DNA from: an uncultured Bacillota bacterium
GTDB taxonomy: Bacteria; Bacillota_I; Bacilli_A; RF39; UBA660
DNA length: 12,116 bases
Assembly (NCBI GenBank): GCA_905200435.1
Contig: CAJKKJ010000004.1
Span: 1 to 12,116 of the forward strand
Direction: 5' to 3'
Shown here: positions 1 through 6,096 of the stretch, one piece after another
Layout of the letters: each line of letters begins with the position of its first letter
How positions within the stretch are numbered: position 1 is the stretch's first letter
Notes under the pieces: model-generated
The model's database searches: none
The model's input: only the letters and a program-made list of their open reading frames with translations
Told to the model about the DNA's origin: nothing
Program-made: the position numbers and the translations under genes

Positions 1-2
1 GT

Positions 3-128
3 ATAATAATGTTAGATAAAGATAAAGAACATATAAAAAATCATTATATAAAAGATGGATTTATAGATTATATATTAAAAGATGATTTAAAAAATGAAAT
101 AAATAGAATAACAAATAAATATTTATAA
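3..128 (+). CDS. 3' end of an unidentified gene (partial)
   Basis: An open frame runs in from the left edge and ends at TAA 126-128, giving 41 visible codons rich in Lys, Asp, Ile and Asn. It ends 15 bases before the HIT gene, whose SD (AAGGAG, 131-136) lies in that gap, so it is probably the upstream member of the same operon. The ATG at position 9 is more likely internal than a start, because no SD can be seen. The tail carries no motif that I recognise and no function is offered. A charged, helical C-terminus is all that can be said. Confidence 0.55.
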   Translation: MIMLDKDKEHIKNHYIKDGFIDYILKDDLKNEINRITNKYL

Positions 129-143
129 ATAAGGAGAAAAAAT

Positions 144-518
144 ATGAGTTGTGTGTTTTGTGATGAGTTTATACCTAAAAAAGAAAAGATATTTGAAAAT
201 GATTTAGCCATAGCTTACTATGATGGTTTTCCTGTAAGTAAAGGACATATCTTAATTATATCAAAAAATCATAAAGAAACTTTTTTTGATTTAACCCAAG
301 AAGAACAATATGCAATAATTGATTTGTTAAATAAATGTAAAAAGCATGTAGATGAATTATACCATCCAGATGGTTATAATGTTGGATTAAATTGTGGAAG
401 GGAAGCTGGACAAAGTGTTATGCATGTACATATGCATTTAATTCCAAGATATAAAGGTGATGTAGAAAATCCAAGAGGTGGAGTAAGAGGTGTTATTCCT
501 AGTAAAAAAAATTACTAA
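144..518 (+). CDS. HIT-family nucleotide hydrolase (histidine triad protein)
   Basis: This 124-residue protein is the usual size for a single HIT domain. Seen: the histidine triad H94-V-H96-M-H98 followed by LIPRY, the upstream segment DGYNVGLNCGREAGQ (76-90) that shapes the nucleotide pocket, and a C3-x2-C6 pair near the N-terminus, as in HIT proteins that bind zinc. Known for the family: the central histidine attacks the alpha-phosphate of dinucleoside polyphosphates (Ap4A) or aminoacyl/sulfo-adenylates and releases AMP. The exact substrate cannot be read from sequence. The C-terminal GGVRGVIPxKxNY is typical of the subgroup often found beside or fused to the pyrophosphohydrolase type encoded next. 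The start ATG has AAGGAG seven bases upstream. The protein is presumably cytosolic and co-transcribed with the next gene, nine bases away. Confidence 0.95.
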   Translation: MSCVFCDEFIPKKEKIFENDLAIAYYDGFPVSKGHILIISKNHKETFFDLTQEEQYAIIDLLNKCKKHVDELYHPDGYNVGLNCGREAGQSVMHVHMHLIPRYKGDVENPRGGVRGVIPSKKNY

Positions 519-527
519 AGGAGAATT

Positions 528-860
528 ATGGAAAGAATATATAATAAATTGGTAAGAGATAATATACCAGAAATAATAAAACAAAATGGTGAAGAACCAA
601 TTATAAAAATATTAAATGATGATGAATATAAAAAAGAATTAGAAAATAAATTATTTGAAGAATATAAGGAAGTAATTAATTCTTCTGGCGAAGATAGATG
701 TGAAGAATTAGCTGATATGATTGAAGTTATAAGAAGTTTAGCAAATTTAGAAAATAAAAAAATAGAAGATATAATAAATATAGCTGATAATAAATCATTA
801 AAAAGAGGAGCATTTAAAAATAAAATATATTTAGAAAAAGTAATAAGTGATATAAAGTAG
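528..860 (+). CDS. MazG-like nucleoside triphosphate pyrophosphohydrolase (COG4997 / phosphoribosyl-ATP pyrophosphohydrolase-like)
   Basis: This 110-residue all-alpha protein opens with YNKLVRDNIPEII (5-17), the signature of the short COG4997 NTP-PPase group. Acidic metal ligands follow the MazG pattern: E44-E45-x2-E48 and E60-x2-D63. Family members cleave nucleoside triphosphates, or phosphoribosyl-ATP, into the monophosphate plus pyrophosphate using Mg2+. No his genes are visible, so a housecleaning role on non-canonical NTPs fits better than histidine synthesis; that is inference. SD GGAG sits just before the ATG and within nine bases of the HIT stop, so the two form an operon. The stop codon TAG (858-860) lies inside the terminator stem that ends the transcript. 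A long frame on the opposite strand here is only a shadow. Confidence 0.9.
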   Translation: MERIYNKLVRDNIPEIIKQNGEEPIIKILNDDEYKKELENKLFEEYKEVINSSGEDRCEELADMIEVIRSLANLENKKIEDIINIADNKSLKRGAFKNKIYLEKVISDIK

Positions 861-879
861 ATAAATTTATCTACTTTTT
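854..879 (+). terminator. Rho-independent terminator overlapping a stop codon
   Basis: A perfect palindrome spans 854-877: AAAGTAGATAAA followed directly by TTTATCTACTTT. It would fold with about 10 base pairs and a small loop and is followed by further T residues (878-879). The stop codon TAG (858-860) of the preceding gene is part of the left arm. The stem is AT-rich, so its strength is moderate. Confidence 0.75.
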
Positions 880-889
880 GAGGATCATG

Positions 890-898
890 TGTTATAAT
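890..898 (+). promoter_or_regulatory. Extended -10 promoter for the M20 gene
   Basis: TGT followed by a perfect TATAAT (893-898) forms an extended -10 element. No good -35 box lies 16-18 bases upstream, where the terminator sits. The SD AAGGAGG starts at 905, close to the expected transcription start, so the leader would be little more than the SD. The same TATAAT-to-SD gap of six bases recurs before the rRNA methyltransferase gene. Confidence 0.6.
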
Positions 899-917
899 AT
901 GCACAAGGAGGGATTAG

Positions 918-1982
918 ATGTTTGATATACTTTCAAGATTGATTGAAATAAACACTATAAATGATAAAGATAACAATTTATTTATAGAATACATTTCATC
1001 ATTTCTTTCAAAAAGGGGATTTACTATTCAAGAAATAAAAAATGAAGAAGGAAATAAGTGTTTGGTTGCTAAAACACATGATATTTGTACTTTAGGTTTT
1101 CTAGGACATAGTGATACAGTTGCTGTTAGCAATAACTGGAATACTGAACCTTTAAAGCTAACTATAAAAGATTCTAATCTTTATGGACGTGGTGTATGTG
1201 ATATGAAAGGTGGAATTGCTGCTTTTTTAGATATAGTAAATGATTTAGACATTTCTAAATTAAAAAAAGGTTTAATGATTATAATAACATTTGATGAAGA
1301 AATTGGTTTTAAGGGAATAAATCTAATTAAAGAAAGAGATGATATACCTGATAATATTTTAATTGGTGAACCTACTGATTTAGAACCTATTGCTTATTTA
1401 AAAGGATGTATGGAATTTAATGCTAAATTTTATGGAAAATCTGTCCATTCGTCAGTTATGCCATTTGGGGATAATGCTATTTTGAGTGCAAATAAATTTA
1501 TTGGTGAATTACTAGATTTTTCTAAAAAATTGGAAAATGAAAAAAATAATGGCTTTACTATTCCTTATACAACAATGAATGTTGCTATAATAAAAGGTGG
1601 TACAAGTATTAATATTGTACCAGATGAATGTAATTTGTCGTTTGATTTTAGAACTGTTTTTTCAGAGCAACATCAGGTAATAATTAACAAAATTAATGAA
1701 CTTGGTAAAAAATATAATTCAAATATTGATATAATAACTAATGTTTATCCAAGTAATAATGAGGATAAAGAAAAAATAAAAGTTATAGAAAAAATTACTG
1801 GTAAGAAAGTCTCTGGTATGAATTATGTAACAGAAGGAAACTTTTTGGTTGGAAAGAATGTTGTTGTTCTTGGACCTGGTCCCGTTACAGCTCATGAGGA
1901 TAATGAACATATTTCTATTTCATCTTATAATACAACTAAAGAATTTTATAAAAAAATTATTGAAGAATATTGTATGAGGTAA
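918..1982 (+). CDS. M20-family metallo-deacetylase/peptidase (ArgE/DapE type)
   Basis: At 354 residues this is close to the usual length for acetylornithine deacetylase and succinyl-diaminopimelate desuccinylase. Metal-site residues are all present: H64-S-D66 (GHSDTV), D95 (RGVCDMKGG), E127-E128 (TFDEEIG), E151 (IGEPT) and a C-terminal H326 (VTAHEDNEH). The lid/dimerisation segment contains SVHSS with H177. The fold is therefore a two-domain di-zinc amidohydrolase, cytosolic, with no signal peptide. The substrate is unresolved: the GEPT and AHEDNEH motifs resemble ArgE, but no arginine or lysine biosynthesis gene is visible. The start ATG has a perfect SD (AAGGAGG, 905-911). The CYTH gene begins three bases after its stop, with its SD inside the end of this gene, so the two look translationally coupled. 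Confidence 0.9.
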   Translation: MFDILSRLIEINTINDKDNNLFIEYISSFLSKRGFTIQEIKNEEGNKCLVAKTHDICTLGFLGHSDTVAVSNNWNTEPLKLTIKDSNLYGRGVCDMKGGIAAFLDIVNDLDISKLKKGLMIIITFDEEIGFKGINLIKERDDIPDNILIGEPTDLEPIAYLKGCMEFNAKFYGKSVHSSVMPFGDNAILSANKFIGELLDFSKKLENEKNNGFTIPYTTMNVAIIKGGTSINIVPDECNLSFDFRTVFSEQHQVIINKINELGKKYNSNIDIITNVYPSNNEDKEKIKVIEKITGKKVSGMNYVTEGNFLVGKNVVVLGPGPVTAHEDNEHISISSYNTTKEFYKKIIEEYCMR

Positions 1983-1985
1983 GTT

Positions 1986-2522
1986 ATGAATATTGAAAGA
2001 GAAGTAAGAATTTTGGAAATTAATAAAGAAAAATTAGAACATAGGTTAATATAAATAGGAGCCTATAAAGAAGGAGAATATTTCCAAAAAAGATATACTT
2101 ATGATTTTAAACCAAAAAAGGAAAATAAGTGGATAAGATTAAGAACAAATGGAAAAAAGAATACTTTAACTATAAAAGAAATTATTAGTAATACTATCGA
2201 TGGAACTACTGAATTAGAAATTGAAGTTGATGATTTTGATAAAACTAATAAATTGCTTGAAGAACTTGGTTATTATCATAGAAATTATCAAGAAAATAAA
2301 AGAATATTTTATAAATATGGAGATATTGAAATATCAATTGATAGTTGGCCATTAATCCCTGATTATGTTGAAATAGAAGGAAAAAATAATGAGGATATTT
2401 ATAAATTTGTTGAAAAATTAAATTTAAAAGATAAGGAAATAACTACTCTTGATGTAGAGAAAATTTACCGAGAAAAATATAAGATAAATATTCTTGATAT
2501 TGAAAATCTTAAATTTGATTAA
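1986..2522 (+). pseudogene. CYTH-domain phosphatase gene interrupted by an in-frame TAA
   Basis: Reading from ATG 1986 (SD GAGGT at 1976-1980) gives a CYTH-family protein (class IV adenylate cyclase/thiamine and tripolyphosphatase fold) of about 178 codons with one internal TAA at 2052-2054 (codon 23). Before it lies EREVRIL, the ExExK/R-type metal-binding strand. After it the same frame continues with FQKRYTYDF, WIRLRTNG, LTIKEI, TELEIEVDDF, YQENKR and the late EIEGK strand, all typical of the family. One base change from GAA, AAA or CAA would explain the stop. No in-frame restart with an SD is evident: the first downstream in-frame ATG I could use lies near 2253, too late to make a complete barrel. 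The distal piece would lack the N-terminal catalytic acids, so it is called broken unless the TAA is a sequencing error. Confidence 0.85.
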
Positions 2523-2524
2523 TA

Positions 2525-2553
2525 TTTACTTTAGTTAAAATATACTATATAAT
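2525..2553 (+). promoter_or_regulatory. SigA-type promoter for pspC-ywaF
   Basis: TTTACT (2525-2530), a 17-base spacer and TATAAT (2548-2553). It begins three bases after the CYTH stop and is followed by the SD AGAAGGGA (2566-2573) and the ATG at 2578. The -35 box matches consensus at four of six positions. Confidence 0.65.
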
Positions 2554-2577
2554 ATATTTAAAGAAAGAAGGGATATA

Positions 2578-2763
2578 ATGAGTAAAAGATTATATAGATC
2601 TAAAAAAGAAAAAATGATAGCTGGTGTATGTGGTGGAATGGCTGAATATTTTAATATCGATCCTACCCTTGTTAGATTAGGTTGGGTAATATTTGGTTTG
2701 ACATTTGGAACAGGTCTACTTGCTTATATTATATGTGCTTTTGTGATTCCTGAAGAGAAATAA
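2578..2763 (+). CDS. PspC-domain small membrane protein
   Basis: The 61-residue product is essentially one PspC domain: KRLYRSKKEKMIAGVCGGMAEYF at the N-terminus, then IDPTLVRLGWVIF leading into one hydrophobic segment (about 36-57) and ending VIPEEK. Known: PspC-type proteins are membrane-associated and in enterobacteria take part in the phage-shock envelope-stress response. Stand-alone PspC peptides are common in Bacillota without the rest of the psp operon, and their role is less clear. Here no PspA or regulator is adjacent. The gene has its own SigA-type promoter and an SD (AGAAGGGA) five to six bases from the ATG. It is followed after three bases by a polytopic membrane protein, so the pair is probably one transcript. 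Confidence 0.9.
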   Translation: MSKRLYRSKKEKMIAGVCGGMAEYFNIDPTLVRLGWVIFGLTFGTGLLAYIICAFVIPEEK

Positions 2764-2766
2764 TTT

Positions 2767-3537
2767 ATGCTTGAAAATATATTATCTTATTTACAATCAT
2801 TTAGAATGGTAAGGCCTACTAATTATAGCTTATTTCATATTGTATGTTTAATTATAACAATTTTAATAACATTATTTTTAATTTTTAAAAAACCTAATAT
2901 GAAAAAAACAATTTTAATTATATCTATAATAATGATTATATTTGAACTTTATAAACAATTATCATTTTCATTTGATAATGGTGTATGGAAATATCAGTGG
3001 TATGGTTTTCCTTTTCAGTTTTGCGCCACTCCAATGTATATTGCTTTAATTGCTGGCTTAACAAAAAATAAAAAAATTGAAGAAAGCTGTTATTCATTTC
3101 TTGCAACATTTGGATTAATTGCTGGCATTTCTGTTATGTTATATCCAAATACTGTTTTTGTTAAAGAAATATTAATAAATATTCAAACAATGGAACATCA
3201 TGGATTTATGGTCGTAATGGGTGCTTTTATACTTGTTACGCATACTGTTAATAGAAATTATAAAGATGTAATAAAAGAAGGGTTTACGGTATTTTTGATA
3301 TTAGTTGGTTTAGCTTTAATACTTGATATAGTTACATATTACTTAAATATTGATGGTGGACTTGATATGTTTTTCATTTCACCATTCCATGTTTCTTCTT
3401 TACCGGTATTTAATATTATATATCAAAATGTACCATATATTATATTTTTGCTTATATATTTATTTGCATTCTTTTTAGGCGGCAGTATTATGTATTTAAG
3501 TGCAAAAATGATAAAAAAATTATGTGAAAGAAAGTAA
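2767..3537 (+). CDS. YwaF/TIGR02206-family polytopic membrane protein
   Basis: This 256-residue hydrophobic protein has about seven membrane segments (roughly 22-40, 47-63, 84-98, 108-126, 147-160, 172-192 and 222-246). The motif FPFQFCATPMY with C86, the H144-H145 pair, and SPFH followed by VPYIIFLLIYL are characteristic of the YwaF/TP0381 family. The family is distantly related to eukaryotic TMEM164, which has been reported as a lipid acyltransferase with a conserved Cys. Carrying that activity over to this bacterial homologue is inference. It follows pspC by three bases and has only a weak purine-rich SD (GAAGAGAAA). Its stop TAA (3535-3537) lies in the loop of the terminator hairpin. The position after pspC suggests an envelope function. 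Confidence 0.8.
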   Translation: MLENILSYLQSFRMVRPTNYSLFHIVCLIITILITLFLIFKKPNMKKTILIISIIMIIFELYKQLSFSFDNGVWKYQWYGFPFQFCATPMYIALIAGLTKNKKIEESCYSFLATFGLIAGISVMLYPNTVFVKEILINIQTMEHHGFMVVMGAFILVTHTVNRNYKDVIKEGFTVFLILVGLALILDIVTYYLNIDGGLDMFFISPFHVSSLPVFNIIYQNVPYIIFLLIYLFAFFLGGSIMYLSAKMIKKLCERK

Positions 3538-3548
3538 TCTTTCTTTTT
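3527..3548 (+). terminator. Terminator hairpin with the stop codon in its loop
   Basis: AAAGAAAG (3527-3534) pairs perfectly with CTTTCTTT (3539-3546) around the loop TAAT, and the T-rich right arm runs on into TT (3547-3548). The loop contains the TAA stop of the preceding membrane-protein gene, and the left arm is its last coding bases. Confidence 0.7.
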
Positions 3549-3567
3549 CGCTTATGGAGGTGTTTGT

Positions 3568-4068
3568 GTGGAAAAAAGAGATTTATATGATGAAAACAAA
3601 AAATTAACTGGAAAAACGATTTTTAAAGTTGAAGAAACACCAGAAAATTATTATATTTTAGTGGTTGTATTATTACTTCAGAATGATAAAGATGAGTTTT
3701 TGATACAGAAAAGAAGTCCTAAAAAAGGTGGTGAATGGGCTTTTACTGGAGGACATCCAAAAGCTGGTGAAAGTAGTTTAGAAGGAATATATACAGAGGT
3801 TAAAGAGGAAATTGGAATTGATATAAATAAGCCTATATTATTTAAAGAAGCAAGTGGGAAAAATGTATTCTGTGATCTTTACTACATTAAACAAAATGTT
3901 GATTTGAATGATATCAAATTAACTGATGGAGAAGTTGATGATGTAAAGTATGCTTCTATTTCTGAAATTAACAAACTATACAAAGAAGGAAAGTTTAAAA
4001 AAGGACACTATAATATGTTTTTAGATTGTTTAGATTATTTGGGAGTAAAATATGATAATAACAATTAA
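3568..4068 (+). CDS. Nudix hydrolase, isopentenyl-diphosphate isomerase-like subgroup
   Basis: The 166-residue protein begins EKRDLYDENKKLTGKT, the N-terminal strand pattern of COG1443 (Idi-like) Nudix proteins. It carries a Nudix box from G62: G62-x5-E68-x7-T76-E77-x2-E80-E81-x-G83. The metal-binding glutamates E77, E80 and E81 are present, but the usual Arg before the first Glu is Thr (T76). Known: such proteins hydrolyse a nucleoside or isoprenoid diphosphate, and Bacillota often carry several paralogues of unclear substrate. GTG is chosen as start because GGAGGTG (3556-3562) lies five bases upstream and the family N-terminus aligns there. Its 3' end overlaps the next Nudix gene by 17 bases, indicating translational coupling. 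No clear promoter was found between the upstream terminator and this start. Confidence 0.88.
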   Translation: MEKRDLYDENKKLTGKTIFKVEETPENYYILVVVLLLQNDKDEFLIQKRSPKKGGEWAFTGGHPKAGESSLEGIYTEVKEEIGIDINKPILFKEASGKNVFCDLYYIKQNVDLNDIKLTDGEVDDVKYASISEINKLYKEGKFKKGHYNMFLDCLDYLGVKYDNNN

Positions 4069-4531
4069 AGATGATAATAATAGATTTGGTGTTAGAGTAT
4101 CGGGAATAATTTATAATAAAGATAAAACAAAAATATTTATGCAAAGACAAGGTAATCATGATTTTTATATGTTTCCTGGTGGAAGAATTGAATTACATGA
4201 AGATTCTTTGAGCGCAATTAAAAGAGAACTTATGGAAGAATTAAATATTAATGAGGATGTACATCTTTCATATATTGGCGAGAGTTTTATAAGTTTTCCC
4301 GGTTTAAAATATCATGAAATTAGTTTCTTTTATAAGCTTGTGATTGATGAAAATAAATATGGTTATTATGATTCTGAATATGATTGTTTAGACTTGAATG
4401 AAGGAAAATCTAAATATAAATGGATAAAGTTAGATGAAATTGATAATTATAAAATAAATCCAGAAATTATGAAGGAAAAACTAAAGAAAGAGAGTACAAA
4501 TATAGAACATTTTATATATCGCGAGTTTTAA
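4052..4531 (+). CDS. Nudix hydrolase (second of three)
   Basis: This 159-residue Nudix protein has its box at G44-x5-E50-x7-R58-E59-x2-E62-E63 (GGRIELHED...KRELMEEL). Arg and all catalytic Glu are intact, but Asn (N65) replaces the usual Gly after EEL. FYMFPGGRIE is typical of the MutT/ADP-ribose-type subgroup, whose members remove damaged or excess nucleoside diphosphate derivatives. The precise substrate cannot be inferred. The start ATG overlaps the end of the preceding Nudix gene by 17 bases, with GGGAG (4041-4045) as SD. No terminator is seen after its stop; the next promoter begins four bases later, so some read-through into the following operon is likely. Confidence 0.88.
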   Translation: MIITIKDDNNRFGVRVSGIIYNKDKTKIFMQRQGNHDFYMFPGGRIELHEDSLSAIKRELMEELNINEDVHLSYIGESFISFPGLKYHEISFFYKLVIDENKYGYYDSEYDCLDLNEGKSKYKWIKLDEIDNYKINPEIMKEKLKKESTNIEHFIYREF

Positions 4532-4534
4532 ATA

Positions 4535-4562
4535 TTGACATTATATTTATAAATGATACAAT
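4535..4562 (+). promoter_or_regulatory. Near-consensus SigA promoter
   Basis: A perfect TTGACA -35 (4535-4540), a 16-base spacer, and TACAAT (4557-4562) preceded by TGA, giving an extended -10. This is the best promoter match in the window. Transcription would begin near 4569, directly at the G-rich SD (4571-4575) of the following gene. Confidence 0.75.
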
Positions 4563-4582
4563 TAATTTGTGGGGGAATTTAA

Positions 4583-5023
4583 ATGAAAAAAGAACATGAA
4601 ATTTACATGTACAAAAAATATAAAGAATATTTAGAGGGTATTGCATCTGGTATAAATAAAAATATATCTGAGAATGATCAAAATAATCCTTATGAATCTA
4701 TTTTTTCTAGGATTGCGTTTTCAACTATACAATTCGCGAATACTTGTAGTGTTGAAAATGTTGAGGCTTCTTATGATATTAAAAGTGTGGATATAAGAAA
4801 ATCCTTAATTGAAGCAATGTATGATAAAGAGACTTATTGCTTATTAAAAAAATTCGGATTTAATGATGTTGGCTATTTGGTTTGGGAAGATGTTGTTATA
4901 ACACCTTTAATATCTCCAAGTCTTTTAGAAACTTTGTTAAATAAAAAAGGAATACCTTCATATATTGATTCTGATCAAAAGATATTCCATTATAATAGCA
5001 AAGCGAATACTTTAAAAAAATAG
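4583..5023 (+). CDS. Uncharacterised cytosolic protein upstream of a DIP1984-family gene
   Basis: I do not recognise this 146-residue protein. It has no signal peptide or membrane segment. The N-terminal 30 residues are charged and helical (KKEHEIYMYKKYKEYLEG), the middle carries FSRIAFSTIQFANTCSVENVEASYDIKSVDIRKSLIEAMYD, and a hydrophobic stretch GYLVWEDVVITPLISPSLLETLL (97-119) follows before a Lys-rich tail. Cysteines at about 55 and 86 form no metal motif. It is the first gene after the best promoter in the window, with the SD GGGGGAA seven bases before the ATG. The next gene starts 11 bases after its stop with AGGAGG in between, so the two form an operon. The context suggests joint work with the DIP1984 protein, but nothing more specific is supported. 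Confidence 0.8.
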   Translation: MKKEHEIYMYKKYKEYLEGIASGINKNISENDQNNPYESIFSRIAFSTIQFANTCSVENVEASYDIKSVDIRKSLIEAMYDKETYCLLKKFGFNDVGYLVWEDVVITPLISPSLLETLLNKKGIPSYIDSDQKIFHYNSKANTLKK

Positions 5024-5034
5024 GAGGTTCTTTT

Positions 5035-5493
5035 ATGAAACTAGCGGTTGCATTACAAGAAAGAAATGATTTGAATAAAAAGATTGTTCAACTTAATTAT
5101 CGTTTAGAATTAAATGCTGTTGTTCAAGATGGTGAAAAAACTGGAGAAAATCCAGAAGAACTACTTGAAGAACTTAATGAGTGTTACAGAAATTTGGAGG
5201 ATTTGATTGGACGAATTAATAAAACTAATTGTCAAACTATTACAAGTTATAATAATCTTTCATTGACTGAATTGATTGCTAAAAAGGATGTTTTGATTCA
5301 AAAGATCAATAGTTATAGATCTTTAGCAGATACTGCCAGTAATTTAGTTACTAGAGTTTCAAGAAGTGAAATTAAAATTCTTAGTAATGTAGATGTTAAG
5401 AAAATACAAAAAGATATTGATAAAATGTCAAAAGAATTGAGATTGGTTGAAAACACAATCGAAGAAACTAATTGGCAAATTGAATTGATTTAA
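5035..5493 (+). CDS. DIP1984-family protein (septicolysin-like annotation)
   Basis: The 152-residue protein matches DIP1984 family features along its length: MKLAVALQERNDLNKKI at the start, NAVVQDGEKTGENPEELLEEL (28-48), LEDLIGRINKTNCQT, LTELIAKKDVL, the conserved TRVSRSEIK (about 105-113) followed by DVKKIQKDID, and the terminal NWQIEL. It is mostly helical and coiled-coil-like, without membrane segments or a signal peptide. The family is widespread in Actinobacteria and Bacillota. Members are sometimes labelled septicolysin, but I know of no solid biochemical role, so no activity is claimed. SD AGGAGG lies seven bases before the ATG. The gene is co-transcribed with the unknown gene upstream. 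About 70 bases after its stop a GC-containing hairpin with a T-rich tail ends the unit. Confidence 0.9.
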   Translation: MKLAVALQERNDLNKKIVQLNYRLELNAVVQDGEKTGENPEELLEELNECYRNLEDLIGRINKTNCQTITSYNNLSLTELIAKKDVLIQKINSYRSLADTASNLVTRVSRSEIKILSNVDVKKIQKDIDKMSKELRLVENTIEETNWQIELI

Positions 5494-5562
5494 CTGTAGT
5501 TGGTAGTTTTATGGGGTGAATGTGATCTCTGTGTCTGAGAATGAGGCATATGTACATGTTTG

Positions 5563-5588
5563 GGACTAAGAAGCTAGTCCTTTTATTT
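5563..5588 (+). terminator. Rho-independent terminator of the DIP1984 operon
   Basis: GGACTA (5563-5568) pairs with TAGTCC (5575-5580) around the loop AGAAGC, followed by TTTTATTT (5581-5588). The stem is perfect over six pairs with three GC pairs, making it one of the better terminators here. A tiny frame upstream (5522-5569) would end at TAA 5567-5569 inside the stem, but that frame is probably not a gene. Confidence 0.78.
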
Positions 5589-5697
5589 ATAATTTATGCT
5601 TAGAAAAATTACAAATGTATTTTTAAGTTGTAAAGTTTAATACCAAACATTAACTATAAAACGAGGGTTGTGGTATGGGGATTATTTAGGAGGATTT

Positions 5698-6096
5698 ATG
5701 AATAAAGCAGGATGTGTCTTAATTAATAGAGAAAATAAACAAATTGGACTTGTTTATAGGAAAAAATGTGATGATTATTCTTTTCCTAAAGGACATTTAG
5801 AAAAAGATGAAACATTATATGAATGTGCGATTCGTGAAACGGAAGAGGAAACCGGAAGAAAGTGCAAACTTGTATCTGAAAAAGAGATTGGGATAATTGA
5901 ATATACTAATTTTGAGGGAAATATAAAAACATATATGTATTTGGCTATAGATGAGGGTTTAACTGATAAAGTAATTGATGAAAAAGATAAAGAGAATTTA
6001 GTATGGGTTAATTATGATGATGTTATAGATAAATTGTCTTATCAAAATTTAAAGGATTTTTGGAAGAAAATAGAGGTAAGAGTAAAGAAAATATGA
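5698..6096 (+). CDS. Nudix hydrolase (third of three)
   Basis: The 132-residue protein has a complete Nudix box: G32-x5-E38-x7-R46-E47-x2-E50-E51-x-G53 within FPKGHLEKDETLYECAIRETEEETG. FPKGH before the box resembles the diadenosine-polyphosphate/MutT-like group (Ap4A or oxidised-nucleotide hydrolases). The substrate remains a guess. The ATG at 5698 is preferred over an upstream in-frame start at 5668 because AGGAGG (5688-5693) lies just before it and the family N-terminus starts with the first beta strand here (KAGCVLIN). The stop TGA overlaps the ATG of the VanZ gene (ATGA, 6093-6096), a classical coupling overlap. A TATAAA at 5655-5660 might be a weak -10, but no convincing -35 accompanies it. 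Confidence 0.9.
   Translation: MNKAGCVLINRENKQIGLVYRKKCDDYSFPKGHLEKDETLYECAIRETEEETGRKCKLVSEKEIGIIEYTNFEGNIKTYMYLAIDEGLTDKVIDEKDKENLVWVNYDDVIDKLSYQNLKDFWKKIEVRVKKI

Noticed and set aside
515..904. 129-codon frame on the - strand
   Set aside because: It lies opposite the confidently identified pyrophosphohydrolase gene, has no SD, and its hydrophobic, Ser/Ile/Leu-rich translation is what AT-rich antisense produces.
1719..1910. 63-codon frame on the - strand
   Set aside because: It lies opposite the C-terminal catalytic part of the M20 gene and has no SD or family features.
5668..5697. Upstream start for the third Nudix protein
   Set aside because: The extra ten residues include the AGGAGG SD of the downstream ATG and do not fit the family N-terminus.
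6094..6096. Alternative genetic code with TGA as Trp
   Set aside because: TGA ends the Nudix gene here and the gene at 10218-10220 exactly where family length or a terminator predicts, and Trp is encoded by TGG throughout.
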